Part shown: in pieces, positions 1 through 9,646 of the stretch
How the letters are laid out: the number at the start of each line of letters is the position of its first letter
How positions within the stretch are numbered: the first letter of the stretch is position 1
Source of the DNA: Streptosporangiaceae bacterium NEAU-GS5
Lineage (GTDB): Bacteria; Actinomycetota; Actinomycetes; Streptosporangiales; Streptosporangiaceae
Reading direction: 5' to 3'
NCBI GenBank assembly: GCA_017592665.1
Contig: JAGFNW010000004.1
Coordinates: 124,001 to 188,000 of the forward strand
DNA: 64,000 nucleotides
Made by a program: the position numbers and the translations under genes
The notes under the pieces: generated by a model
Told to the model about the DNA's origin: nothing
What the model saw: the letters and a program-made list of their open reading frames with translations, nothing else
Databases searched by the model: none

Positions 1-38
1 AGCCCGACTACTCCCGCGCCCACCACCAGCACATCCAC
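1..38 (-). CDS. N-terminus of an FAD/NAD-binding protein (cut by window edge)
   Basis: Read on the minus strand from a GTG at 38, the frame gives MDVLVVGAGVVG before running off the window. This is a hydrophobic beta strand followed by the GxGxxG dinucleotide-binding turn of Rossmann-type FAD/NAD oxidoreductases. The frame is closed by a stop (50-48) just upstream, so GTG 38 is the only good start. A GAGG lies about 14 nt upstream, rather far. Only 12 codons are visible, so the subfamily cannot be named. The gene is divergent from typA and shares the 39-206 intergenic region with it. Confidence 0.6.
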   Translation of the reverse strand, partial: MDVLVVGAGVVG

Positions 39-153
39 GGCTGAAATTTATGCCTCAGGCCCGGACCCTCCTTGCGACCTCGGCAAGGATTTGTTCCACA
101 GCGGTGAAGTCCTCTCCTACCGGATAGCAGGGCTTCCGGATCATTTAAAATTA

Positions 154-165
154 GTGCGGCCGCAC
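154..165. promoter_or_regulatory. 12-bp perfect palindrome between divergent genes
   Basis: GTGCGGCCGCAC is a perfect palindrome just after an AT-rich stretch (141-153) in the typA/oxidoreductase divergent region. It could be an operator, but GC-rich palindromes arise often by chance in this genome. The rest of 39-206 shows no gene. Confidence 0.2.
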
Positions 166-206
166 AATCCGTGGCCGGCCTCCACTAGCCAGAGCGAGCC
201 TTGATC

Positions 207-2057
<1,851 letters not shown>

Positions 2058-2120
2058 CGGACGGACGAGCAGGACCCGGAACACACAGAGACCAGAGCAC
2101 GAACGCACGGACACCTAACC

Positions 2121-2309
2121 CACGGGCAGACCCGAGCACGGACGGGACGACACGCTCGGCGGGCCGTTGCGCTGCGACGCACGGGCAGACCGAGCACGAA
2201 CGGGACGGTGTGCCCGTAGAAGCCACGCTGGTGGGGCGTTGCGCTGCGACGCGCGGGCAGCCACGCACGGGTTGTCGCGGCGCGCGGGTGGGGCGTTGCG
2301 CTGCGACGC
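2121..2309. repeat. Cluster of short direct repeats beside the inverted repeat
   Basis: A unit of about 29 bp beginning CACGGGCAGA occurs at 2121-2149 and again, with a deletion and a mismatch, at 2180-2207. The 16-bp word CGTTGCGCTGCGACGC occurs at 2165-2180, 2237-2252 and 2294-2309, and inverted at 3121-3136. The third copy lies inside the left arm of the large inverted repeat, so the cluster and the inverted repeat share sequence. Confidence 0.75.
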
Positions 2310-2432
2310 ACGGACGGGCCGTCGCGCGTTGTGGCTGAGGACTGGTGTCCGGCCTTCGGCCGCTTCATCGGGCGCGTTTGGTTCCGCTGGGCTTTAAGCG
2401 CGACGTCCCGCCCGTCCGCCTCCGCTCCTCGC
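2284..2432. repeat. Left arm of a perfect 149-bp inverted repeat
   Basis: Every base of 2284-2432 is the reverse complement of 2998-3146. The arms are separated by 565 bp. Identity stops abruptly at both ends. No transposase or integrase gene lies between the arms. Confidence 0.9.
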
Positions 2433-2494
2433 TGACCGCCCCGCGCTGGCCGGGCCCCGTACCGCATGGCGACGGCAGCGGGCACCCGTGTCGG

Positions 2495-2524
2495 GCCGTA
2501 GCCGTGGTCGGGGTCCGTAGGCGC
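2495..2524. repeat. Inner 30-bp inverted repeat, left copy
   Basis: This 30-bp block is complementary to 2907-2936 with one mismatch. It lies inside the 149-bp arms, so the inverted symmetry once reached further inward and has decayed in between. Confidence 0.8.
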
Positions 2525-2906
2525 TGCGGGTGCTGGATGCTCCGGCCGGCGTGCTGGTTGCGTTCCACGGACCAGGCCTGTCCGGCGGGCGCGCCACGTT
2601 CCTGTAGGCCGGCCTCCACACCCATCCCCCTTCACGCCCTCCTCGCCGCCGCAAGCAAGGCAACCCCCGTGGCATGACCTGGGCACGGCCCTTGTGCCTG
2701 GCCTTCGGTTCTGCCGGTCTGACGAAGCTGTGCTGCGCCGTAGCTGAGGACCCGTACCGTGCAGCAGCTGTGCGACAGTTACGGCGAGGCCCGGGGCGTG
2801 CACGGGAGTGGCTGTGGAGGACGGCTACCCGCACCGACACGCCCGCGAGGTTGCGCGGTTCCCCAGACCCCGGCAATGAGCGCCGTCCGGAACAGCCGCA
2901 CCCGGC

Positions 2907-2936
2907 GCGCCTACGGACCCCCACCACGGCTACGGC
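2907..2936. repeat. Inner 30-bp inverted repeat, right copy
   Basis: Partner of 2495-2524, 29 of 30 positions complementary. Between this block and the outer arm (2937-2997 against 2433-2494) the two sides have diverged. Confidence 0.8.
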
Positions 2937-2997
2937 GACCCGCATAGGGCACCAACCCGCGGTACGCGCTACCAACCTCGGCCGGGACGGGGCTGAT

Positions 2998-3146
2998 GCG
3001 AGGAGCGGAGGCGGACGGGCGGGACGTCGCGCTTAAAGCCCAGCGGAACCAAACGCGCCCGATGAAGCGGCCGAAGGCCGGACACCAGTCCTCAGCCACA
3101 ACGCGCGACGGCCCGTCCGTGCGTCGCAGCGCAACGCCCCACCCGC
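2998..3146. repeat. Right arm of a perfect 149-bp inverted repeat
   Basis: Exact reverse complement of 2284-2432. It ends about 165 bp before the start of the small membrane peptide gene. Confidence 0.9.
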
Positions 3147-3310
3147 ACACCGTCCGCCGGCACACCGGCCCACCCGTGCGTTGGTTGCCCGTGCGTCGTT
3201 CCGTCCGTGCGTTGGCTGGTCGTGCGTTGTTGCGTGCGGGCGTATATCGAACCTCCAGAAAACTGCAAGGGGTCGCGGCGACTCTGGTCTCCTAAGAGAG
3301 GGGGGACCAC

Positions 3311-3397
3311 ATGAAGATCGTGAGCATGGGGTTCTACGCCGCGGTTCTGATCACGTGGCTGGCCATCGGCCTGTTCGCGCTTGTCGTCGGGGACTGA
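3311..3397 (+). CDS. 28-aa single-span membrane peptide
   Basis: A 29-codon frame starts at ATG 3311 with a strong purine-rich ribosome site (GAGAGGGGGG) about 5 nt upstream and stops at TGA 3395-3397. The peptide begins MKIVSMGFYA and continues with about 20 hydrophobic residues around a central Trp, ending VVGD: a short positive N-terminus, one membrane helix and an acidic end. It precedes the 128-aa gene by 6 nt, so they are probably co-transcribed. I do not recognise a family. It could be a small subunit or a leader for its neighbour. The ribosome site makes translation likely. Confidence 0.6.
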   Translation: MKIVSMGFYAAVLITWLAIGLFALVVGD

Positions 3398-3403
3398 CCG
3401 CGC

Positions 3404-3790
3404 ATGTTCCGGCCGGAGGAGACGCCGCGTCACTTCGGCCGGAAACAGCCGCCCAAGCATGGGTACATCTTTCGTGTGCACGATCTCACGGGGTCACGGG
3501 CGTCACTGGAGAAGCTTCGCATTGAACTGACCGCCCTCGGGGTCACGGAGGCGTACGAAATAGGCGATGACGCCACGCTCTCGGTGTGGATCGGCCTGGT
3601 CGTGTGCTTTCGCGAGGGGTTCTACCGCTGGCGGGAAGGCGAGGCGAACCTTCGCCATATGGGTACGGATCCGCCAGGATGCGCCATCAGGGTCGCCCGG
3701 CGTTACGCGGAGTTGCGGGCCGACGTGCCACCCTGGTGGGAGGACTTGGCCAAGGTGTTGCGGGGGGACGCGGCCGAGGAATATCCCTAG
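3404..3790 (+). CDS. Hypothetical protein (128 aa)
   Basis: Soluble 128-aa protein with mixed charge and no signal peptide or membrane helix. The N-terminus is basic (MFRPEETPRHFGRK) and the C-terminus acidic (GDAAEEYP). A Trp-rich segment with WREG lies near residues 74-80 and PPWWEDL near 108-114. ATG 3404 follows the membrane peptide by 6 nt, with a GGGGA about 8 nt upstream inside that gene. I do not recognise the family. Pairing with the small membrane peptide suggests a two-gene unit of unknown role. Confidence 0.6.
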   Translation: MFRPEETPRHFGRKQPPKHGYIFRVHDLTGSRASLEKLRIELTALGVTEAYEIGDDATLSVWIGLVVCFREGFYRWREGEANLRHMGTDPPGCAIRVARRYAELRADVPPWWEDLAKVLRGDAAEEYP

Positions 3791-3813
3791 CCCCTGCGCT
3801 GCGGGGGGAACGA

Positions 3814-4632
3814 ATGCGCCTGGGGCTGGCGACGGCACTGCTGCTGGCGGTCACGGGGTGTAGCGGAGTGACGACGATCGCCGTCCCCCGCGGCGGCGGC
3901 GCGCCCGCGCGCATGCTGCCTCAGTTGCCGCCGATGGACCGGACGGTCCTCGGGTCGCGCCTGGCCGCCGCGCAGCCGGAGTGGGCGGGCAGGGCGCTGC
4001 CGCTGGTCCCGCCGCGCCGGATGGTCAACTGCCGCCGGGCCAAGTGCGTCGCGCTGACGTTCGACGACGGCCCCGGCGACGAGACGGGCAAGGTGCTCGA
4101 CGTGCTCGCACGCCACCACGCGCGTGCCACGTTCTTCCTGATCGGTCAGATGATCACCCAGAGGAGCGCGCCGTTCCTGCGCCGGATGGTCTCCGAGGGG
4201 CACGAGATCGGCAACCACTCGTGGGACCATCCCCCGCTCAGCACGCTGCCTAAAGGGGTGCTGCGGCGGCAGTTGGTGCGCACTGAGGATCTCATCCGGC
4301 ACGTGACGGGGATCCGGACGCCGATCATGCGCCCGCCGTACGGAGCCACCGACCAGAAGGTCGAGGCCGAGACGCGGCGCGAGGGCCTTTCGCAGATCCT
4401 CTGGTCGGTCGACACCCTCGACTGGCGCGACCGGAACTCGGAGAAGGTGCTGGCGCGGGCGTCGTCGGTCAAGCCCGGCGAGATCGTCCTGATGCACGAC
4501 ATTCACCCGACCACGGTCCAGGCCGTGCCCCGGTTGCTCAGCAAGCTCGACAGCAAGGGCTTCACCTATGTGACCGTCTCCGAGCTGCTGGGACGCCTCA
4601 CACCAGGAAAGCGCTACGCCGACGGCCATTAG
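3814..4632 (+). CDS. Lipoprotein polysaccharide deacetylase (NodB domain)
   Basis: Secreted carbohydrate esterase family 4 protein, expected to remove N- or O-acetyl groups from cell-wall or exopolysaccharide. The N-terminus MRLGLATALL...VTGC is a lipoprotein signal with the lipidated Cys at 16. The NodB core follows: LTFDDGPG (81-88, catalytic and metal Asp), NHSWDHPPL (134-142, metal His), RPPYGA, a W-containing SVDTLDW segment, and the late MHDIHPTT motif. Start ATG 3814 has a GGGGGGAA ribosome site; the same frame is open further upstream, but that would bury the signal peptide. Length 272 aa is typical. The substrate cannot be told from sequence. Confidence 0.9.
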   Translation: MRLGLATALLLAVTGCSGVTTIAVPRGGGAPARMLPQLPPMDRTVLGSRLAAAQPEWAGRALPLVPPRRMVNCRRAKCVALTFDDGPGDETGKVLDVLARHHARATFFLIGQMITQRSAPFLRRMVSEGHEIGNHSWDHPPLSTLPKGVLRRQLVRTEDLIRHVTGIRTPIMRPPYGATDQKVEAETRREGLSQILWSVDTLDWRDRNSEKVLARASSVKPGEIVLMHDIHPTTVQAVPRLLSKLDSKGFTYVTVSELLGRLTPGKRYADGH

Positions 4633-4642
4633 TGTTGGGGGC

Positions 4643-5269
4643 ATGGGTTTCACCGGTTTCCCCGACGAGGCGTTCATCTTCTATGAAGGTCTCGAGGCCG
4701 ACAACTCCAAGGCTTACTGGACGGCGCACAAAGCCACGTACGACGAGGCCGTGAAGGCGCCGATGCTGGCGCTGCTGGACGAGCTCGGCCCCGAGTTCGG
4801 GGAGGCGCACCTGTTCCGCCCCAACCGTGACATCCGCTTCTCCAAGGACAAGTCCCCCTACAAGACCCACCTCGGGGCGTATGTGCCGAGCGGCGTCGAC
4901 GGCATCGGCTACTACGTGCAGGTCGGGGCCGACGGCCTCTATGTGGGCGGCGGCTGGTTCGCCCAGGGCGACCAGATCGTGCGCTATCGCGCCACGCTGG
5001 ACGACGACGCCCAGGCGGATCAGTTGGACAAGATCCTCGAGTCGCTTCAGGAGGCGTTCAACATCGGCGGCCAGCGACTGAAGACCCGGCCGCAGGGTTA
5101 TCCGGCCGATCATCCCCGCATCGAGCTGCTCAAATACAAGTCGCTTCACGCCGGGATCCGGTTCGAGCCGGAGCCGTGGGTGCACACGCCCGAGCCGGCG
5201 GCCCGCGTCCGCGACAGCTGGCGCGCGCTCGGCCCGCTCGTCGACTGGCTTCGCCGGAATCTCAGCTGA
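4643..5269 (+). CDS. DUF2461 family protein
   Basis: 208 aa matching the DUF2461/TIGR02453 family: an early LEADNSKAYW segment, then LFRPNRDIRFSKDKSPYKTH, the family's most conserved stretch. The biochemical function is not established. No signal peptide or membrane helix is seen. A TAGTGT box at 4630-4635 stands 7 nt before ATG 4643, which fits a leaderless transcript, although the GGGGG before the ATG could serve as a ribosome site. The stop overlaps the next start (TGATG at 5267-5271), so it is translationally coupled to the DMT transporter. Confidence 0.85.
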   Translation: MGFTGFPDEAFIFYEGLEADNSKAYWTAHKATYDEAVKAPMLALLDELGPEFGEAHLFRPNRDIRFSKDKSPYKTHLGAYVPSGVDGIGYYVQVGADGLYVGGGWFAQGDQIVRYRATLDDDAQADQLDKILESLQEAFNIGGQRLKTRPQGYPADHPRIELLKYKSLHAGIRFEPEPWVHTPEPAARVRDSWRALGPLVDWLRRNLS

Positions 5270-6105
5270 TGACGGCCGTCGCCCTGGCGACGGCCTGCGC
5301 GTTGATCTTCGGGACCGCCGACTTCTTCGGAGGCCTGGCGACCCGCCGCTCACGCGTGCTCGCCGTCGTCGTCATCTCTCAGCTCGGCGGACTGCTGCTG
5401 GTCCTCGCCCTGCTTCCGCTGCTGCCCGGCCGGGCGAGCACCGCGGCCATGCTGTGGGGCATGGGCTCGGGCGTCGCCGGCGCGTTCGGGATCGTGCTGT
5501 TCTACCGCGGGCTCGCGGCGGGGACCATGTCGGTCGTGGCGCCCATCACGGCGGTCACGGCCATGGGCGTGCCGGTGCTGTTCGGGCTGGCTTCCGGAGA
5601 GCGGCCGTCGCCGACGGCGCTCGCGGGGGTCGGGCTTGGGCTGCTGGCGGTGTTCCTGGTCAGCAGGGAGCCAGGGGGAAGGGCGGGGAGAGCCACGTTC
5701 GGACCGGTGGCGGGGGCGCTGTTGTCGGGCGCCGGGTTCGGCGGGTTCTTCGTCATGCTCAAGCTCGCTCCGGATGACGCCGGGATGTGGCCGCTCGTCG
5801 GGGCGCGGATCGCGTCGATCGCGCTGGTCGCGGGGCTGGCGTTCGCGGTCCGGCGGAGCCTGCGTCCCACTCCGGGCAGCTGGCGGGTGACGCTCGCGGC
5901 CGGGGTGCTCGACATGGGCGCCAACGTGCTGTTCCTGCTGGCCGCCCAGCGCGGCATGCTGAGCCTGGTCGCCGTCCTGGTGTCGCTCTATCCGGCCAGC
6001 ACTCTGCTGCTGGCCCGTTATGTGCTGGGCGAACGGCTCAGCACGGTCCAGGTGGTGGGGGTGGGTTGCGCGCTGGGCGCCATCGCGCTGATCGCCGGCT
6101 CATGA
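5269..6105 (+). CDS. DMT-family transporter (two EamA domains)
   Basis: 278-aa integral membrane protein with about ten hydrophobic helices arranged as two EamA halves (roughly 1-130 and 145-278). Family members export metabolites, amino acids or drugs; the substrate here is unknown. The N-terminus keeps the IFGTADFFGG segment common in this group. It starts at ATG 5269, overlapping the DUF2461 stop by one base, so the two are probably translationally coupled. An earlier in-frame start is possible but would lie wholly inside DUF2461. Confidence 0.88.
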   Translation: MTAVALATACALIFGTADFFGGLATRRSRVLAVVVISQLGGLLLVLALLPLLPGRASTAAMLWGMGSGVAGAFGIVLFYRGLAAGTMSVVAPITAVTAMGVPVLFGLASGERPSPTALAGVGLGLLAVFLVSREPGGRAGRATFGPVAGALLSGAGFGGFFVMLKLAPDDAGMWPLVGARIASIALVAGLAFAVRRSLRPTPGSWRVTLAAGVLDMGANVLFLLAAQRGMLSLVAVLVSLYPASTLLLARYVLGERLSTVQVVGVGCALGAIALIAGS

Positions 6106-6109
6106 GCGG

Positions 6110-6138
6110 TTGTCATGACGTCAGGCGCTTGTTACGGT
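6110..6138 (+). promoter_or_regulatory. Promoter of the MEDS/ATPase gene, leaderless geometry
   Basis: TTGTCA (6110-6115), a 17-bp spacer and TACGGT (6133-6138) make a good housekeeping-type promoter. The -10 ends 7 nt before GTG 6146, so transcription should begin at or next to the start codon. Confidence 0.55.
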
Positions 6139-6145
6139 CGTCCCC

Positions 6146-7030
6146 GTGCTGCCCCTCTCCGGCGACGGGCCCCTCTCGCACATCGCAGTGCCGTACGGCT
6201 CCGCCGGTGGCTACCTGCGCTCTGTGCTGCCTGTGATCACCCGGCGGCTGGCGCGGGGAGGGCGCGTGCTGCTGGTCGCGCCCCGGCGCAATCTCGATCT
6301 GATCCGGCGGGAGCTGGGCGACGACTTCCGGCGGCTCGACAGCGGCGTCAGCGAGGAGTGGTACGGTCACCCGGCCCGCACCCTCGCCGCTTTCGTCGAA
6401 TACGCCGAGGCGCGCCAGCCGGTGCTGATGATCGGCGAGCCGATCTGGGCCGACGAGCGGCACGAGCGTGAGTGGTCGAAGATCGAGGCGGTGGCCAACG
6501 TCGCGCTGGCCCGCTTCGAGTGCACGGCCCTGTGCGCCTACGACCGCCGGGAGACCAGGCCGCACGTGCTGGCCGACGTGCTGCGCACCCATCCCGACAG
6601 CATCGTCGACGGCGTCGCCTGGCCGTGCGACCACTATGAGCCGCCGGAAACGATCGAGTGGGACGACCCGCCCCTTCCCCACCCACCGGCCGACGCGAGC
6701 CGCGTCGGCTTCGACCCGGGCGACCCCGGCCCGATGCGGCGGTTCGTGGCGAGCCAGGCGAAGGCCGCCGGGCTGGCGCGCCACCGGGTGGCGTCACTGG
6801 TCATGGCGGCCACGGAGCTCGCGGTCATCGCGGCCGGGCAGGGCACGGTGGCCATGTGGAGCGAGGAGCGTGAGCTGGCGTGCGAGGTGACCCACCCCGG
6901 CGCCGAGTTCGACAAGCGGTTCGCCGGCTATCTGCCGGACGGTGACCGCGGCCTGTGGATCTGCCGTCAGCTGTGCGACTTCGCCGACATCCGGGCCGAC
7001 CGTAGCCAGCTGAGGATGCGGCTTCGATGA
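6146..7030 (+). CDS. MEDS-domain / HATPase anti-sigma-type regulator (RsbA-like)
   Basis: 294 aa. Residues about 10-170 resemble the MEDS sensory domain (HIAVPYGSAGGYL, then LLVAPRRNLDLI, and a GEPIWADER segment), found in RsbA-like anti-sigma regulators and some sensors. The C-terminal third (about 195-294) looks like a GHKL/HATPase_c fold of the anti-sigma kinase type, with an ATELAVIAAGQG helix and DRGLWICRQLCD near the end. No phospho-acceptor His domain is visible, so it is more likely an anti-sigma or serine kinase-type protein than a sensor kinase. GTG 6146 is the only reasonable start and lies 7 nt after a -10 box. It converges tail-to-tail with a sigma factor gene; whether they interact is inference. 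Confidence 0.8.
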   Translation: MLPLSGDGPLSHIAVPYGSAGGYLRSVLPVITRRLARGGRVLLVAPRRNLDLIRRELGDDFRRLDSGVSEEWYGHPARTLAAFVEYAEARQPVLMIGEPIWADERHEREWSKIEAVANVALARFECTALCAYDRRETRPHVLADVLRTHPDSIVDGVAWPCDHYEPPETIEWDDPPLPHPPADASRVGFDPGDPGPMRRFVASQAKAAGLARHRVASLVMAATELAVIAAGQGTVAMWSEERELACEVTHPGAEFDKRFAGYLPDGDRGLWICRQLCDFADIRADRSQLRMRLR

Positions 7031-7037
7031 GCGGAGT

Positions 7038-7631
7038 TCAGGCGGCGCGCGGCTCGGGGACGCGGACCACGCCCTCCTCCACGGCGTACTCCTCGAGCAG
7101 CGACCGCAGCTGGCGGCGCCCCCGGTGCAGGCGTGACATGACCGTGCCGATGGGCGTGCCCATCCGGTCGGCGATCTCCTTGTACGCGAAGCCCTCGACG
7201 TCGGCCAGGTAGACCGCGGTCCTGAAGTCTTCGGGCAGCGAGCGCAGGGCGTTCATCACGGCCGTGTCGGGCAGCTGGTCGAGGGCCTCCGCCTCGGCCG
7301 ACCGAAGACCGGTCGACATGTGCGACTCCGCGGCGGCCAGCTGCCAGTCTTCGATCTCCTCGGCGGCCGACAGCTTCGGCGAGCGCTGCTTCTTGCGGTA
7401 GTCGTTGATGAAGTTGTTCGTCAGGATGCGGTGCAGCCACGCCTTGAGGTTGGTGCCCTCACGGAACTGGTGGTAGGACGTGAACGCCTTGGTCACCGTC
7501 TCTTGCACCAGGTCTTCGGCGTCGGCAGGGTTACGGGTGAGGCGCATGGCGGACGCGTAGAGCTGCCCGGTCACCGGAACGACGTCGCGTTCGAACCAGG
7601 CCTGCCGCTGCTCGTCGGTCATCGTGATCAT
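7038..7631 (-). CDS. ECF sigma factor, SigR/SigH-like
   Basis: Alternative RNA polymerase sigma factor, 197 aa. Region 2 carries [14 protein letters not shown] and [20 protein letters not shown], close to the thiol-stress sigma factors SigR (Streptomyces) and SigH (Mycobacterium). Region 4 carries [20 protein letters not shown] and a [14 protein letters not shown] helix. I start at ATG 7631 (MITMTDEQ), which has an AGGGGGGAAGA ribosome site; the frame is open to 7721 but without one. SigR-type genes are normally followed by a zinc anti-sigma gene (rsrA); here the next gene is a convergent MEDS/ATPase gene, so the usual partner is absent at this locus. Confidence 0.88.
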   Translation of the reverse strand: MITMTDEQRQAWFERDVVPVTGQLYASAMRLTRNPADAEDLVQETVTKAFTSYHQFREGTNLKAWLHRILTNNFINDYRKKQRSPKLSAAEEIEDWQLAAAESHMSTGLRSAEAEALDQLPDTAVMNALRSLPEDFRTAVYLADVEGFAYKEIADRMGTPIGTVMSRLHRGRRQLRSLLEEYAVEEGVVRVPEPRAA

Positions 7632-7899
7632 GTCTTCCCCCCTACGGGCCACTCTCCCGCTCCCTGCCCACCTGGATGAGTCCATGCGGAGCACAGCGGG
7701 TCGTTCTTGTCCCATCGGCATCGTTGCAGGCGCTGCGTAAACGGCGCGTTAGCGTCCTGCCTGATCAGAGGGGGTCGAACGGTGCACTGGACCCAGCCGT
7801 GGCTGTCTCACACGGTGGCCGTACAAGTCTCATTATCATAACACTCGCAGGTCGTGCGGCCCTAAAGTGTGGCCAACGCCACTGACTACAGTGACGGGC

Positions 7900-8970
7900 A
7901 TGAAACACGTGGACCGACACGACCCGGTCGGCCGCGCCTGGGTCGCCGACGCGATCCAAGCCGTAGAGGCCGACGCCAACCGCAGCTGCGACACCCATTT
8001 GCACGTGTTCCCCCTCCCCCCGCGCTGGGGGATCGATCTCTACTTGAAAGACGAGTCGGTACACCCAACTGGTTCACTCAAGCACCGTCTCGCCCGATCC
8101 CTGTTCCTGTACGGCCTGGCCAACGGCTGGATCGGCGCCACCACCACGATCATCGAGGCGTCCAGCGGGTCGACCGCGGTCAGCGAGGCGTATTTCGCCC
8201 GCCTGCTGGGCCTTCCGTTCATCGCGGTGATCCCGGCGACCACCTCCCCCGAGAAGCGGGAGATCATCGAGTTCTACGGCGGGAAGTGCCACCTGGTCGA
8301 CGACCCAAAGAAGATCTACGAAGAGTCGGCCCGGCTCGCCGCCGAGACCGACGGCCACTTCATGGACCAGTTCACGTACGCGGAACGGGCCACCGACTGG
8401 CGCGGCAACAACAACATCGCCGAGAGCATCTACCAGCAGATGACCCTGGAGCGGCACCCCGAGCCCACCTGGATCGTGGTCGGCGCCGGCACGGGCGGGA
8501 CGTCGGCCACGATCGGCCGCTACATCCGCTACCGGCGCCACGCCACCCGCCTCTGCGTGGCCGACCCGGAAGGCTCGGCGTTCTACCCGTCGTGGGTGCT
8601 GGGCGAGGACCAGCCGGCCCCCGGGTCGTCGATCGAGGGGATCGGCCGCCCGCGCGTCGAGCCGTCGTTCCTGCCGACCGTCATCGACCGGATGACCCAG
8701 GTGCCGGACGCCCTGTCGGTCGCCGCCATGCGCTGGGTGCGCGAGGTCACCCGGCGCGACGTGGGCGGCTCGACCGGCACCAACATCGCGGCGGCCGTGC
8801 AGATCATCAAGGAGATGCGCGACGGCGGCGTCCAGGGCAGCGTGGTGACCCTGATCTGCGACGGCGGCGAGCGCTACCGGCACACCTACTGCGACGACGC
8901 CTGGCTGGCCGCCAAAGGCATCGATATCGGGCCCCACCTCGGCCGCCTGCGCGCCTTCCTCAGCTCGTGA
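7900..8970 (+). CDS. PLP-dependent cysteine synthase-family enzyme (Cds1-like)
   Basis: 356-aa fold-type II PLP enzyme. The PLP lysine is in PTGSLKHR (K61); [19 protein letters not shown] and [14 protein letters not shown] (phosphate-binding glycines) are typical of the cysteine synthase superfamily. The overall pattern resembles the actinobacterial Cds1 group, which in M. tuberculosis degrades L-cysteine to H2S, pyruvate and ammonia; that assignment is by resemblance. ATG 7900 is preferred because a TACAGT box (7887-7892) stands 7 nt upstream, suggesting a leaderless mRNA. Its 3' end overlaps the response regulator gene by 11 bp, tail to tail. Confidence 0.85.
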   Translation: MKHVDRHDPVGRAWVADAIQAVEADANRSCDTHLHVFPLPPRWGIDLYLKDESVHPTGSLKHRLARSLFLYGLANGWIGATTTIIEASSGSTAVSEAYFARLLGLPFIAVIPATTSPEKREIIEFYGGKCHLVDDPKKIYEESARLAAETDGHFMDQFTYAERATDWRGNNNIAESIYQQMTLERHPEPTWIVVGAGTGGTSATIGRYIRYRRHATRLCVADPEGSAFYPSWVLGEDQPAPGSSIEGIGRPRVEPSFLPTVIDRMTQVPDALSVAAMRWVREVTRRDVGGSTGTNIAAAVQIIKEMRDGGVQGSVVTLICDGGERYRHTYCDDAWLAAKGIDIGPHLGRLRAFLSS

Positions 8971-9646
8971 TGCCCCGCCCCGGCACCGCGAGGCCCGTCT
9001 CGTAGGCGAGGACGACCGCCTGAACCCGGTCGCGCAGGTCGAGTTTGGCGAGGATCCGCGCCACGTGGGTCTTGACGGTCGCCTCGGAGAGCCGCAGCCG
9101 GGTGGCCAGCTCGGCGTTGGACAGCCCTTCGGCGAGCAGGGTCAGCACCTCCAGCTCGCGCGGGGTGAGCACGGACAGATCGCGGTGGAGGCGGCCACCG
9201 GGCTCGGGCGCGGGCCGGGCGAACCGCTCGACCAGCCGCCGCGTGATGGACGGCGCGAGCAGCGCGTCGCCGCACGAGATCAGCCGCACCGCGGCCACCA
9301 GCTGCTCGGGTGAGACGTCCTTCAGCAGGAAGCCGCTGGCCCCGGCCGACAGCGCGGCGTAGACGTAGCGATCGAGGTCATACGTGGTCAAGATGACCAC
9401 ACGGCAGGTCTGGCGCGGATCGGACAGGATGCGCCGGGTGGCCTCGATCCCATCCATCTCCGGCATCCTTATGTCCATCAGGACGAGGTCGGGGATGTGC
9501 TTGCGGGCCGCGGTCACGGCCTGCTCGCCGTCGGCCGCCTCGGCGACCACCTCGAACCCGGCGGCCGTGAGGATCATCGCGAAGCCGCCGCGCACGAGGG
9601 CCTGATCGTCGGCGATCACCACCCGCAACGGCGCCGGGGACGTCAC
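8960..9646 (-). CDS. NarL/LuxR-family response regulator
   Basis: 228 aa. Receiver domain about 8-125 with the acidic pair IADDQ, phospho-acceptor Asp in LVLMDIRMP (D58), Thr in ILTTYD and Lys in FLLKDVSPE. Linker, then a LuxR helix-turn-helix (about 160-222) with [18 protein letters not shown] and [11 protein letters not shown]. The GTG start at 9646 overlaps the kinase stop (GTGA at 9643-9646), so the two are translationally coupled. The adjacent divergent ABC exporter is the likely target, an inference from position. Confidence 0.92.
   Translation of the reverse strand: MTSPAPLRVVIADDQALVRGGFAMILTAAGFEVVAEAADGEQAVTAARKHIPDLVLMDIRMPEMDGIEATRRILSDPRQTCRVVILTTYDLDRYVYAALSAGASGFLLKDVSPEQLVAAVRLISCGDALLAPSITRRLVERFARPAPEPGGRLHRDLSVLTPRELEVLTLLAEGLSNAELATRLRLSEATVKTHVARILAKLDLRDRVQAVVLAYETGLAVPGRGITS

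Larger units (their letters stand above)
2058..3310. other. Long non-coding region rich in repeats
   Basis: About 1.25 kb between typA and the next gene. It holds short direct repeats (2121-2309), a perfect 149-bp inverted repeat (2284-2432 and 2998-3146), a second 30-bp inverted pair inside it, and degenerate CGTGCGTTG-like words at 3175-3240. Open frames exist on both strands, but they are mirror images through the repeats, Arg/Gly/Pro-rich and lack ribosome sites, so I call no gene. A TATATC at 3242-3247 may belong to the promoter of the next operon. Confidence 0.7.
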
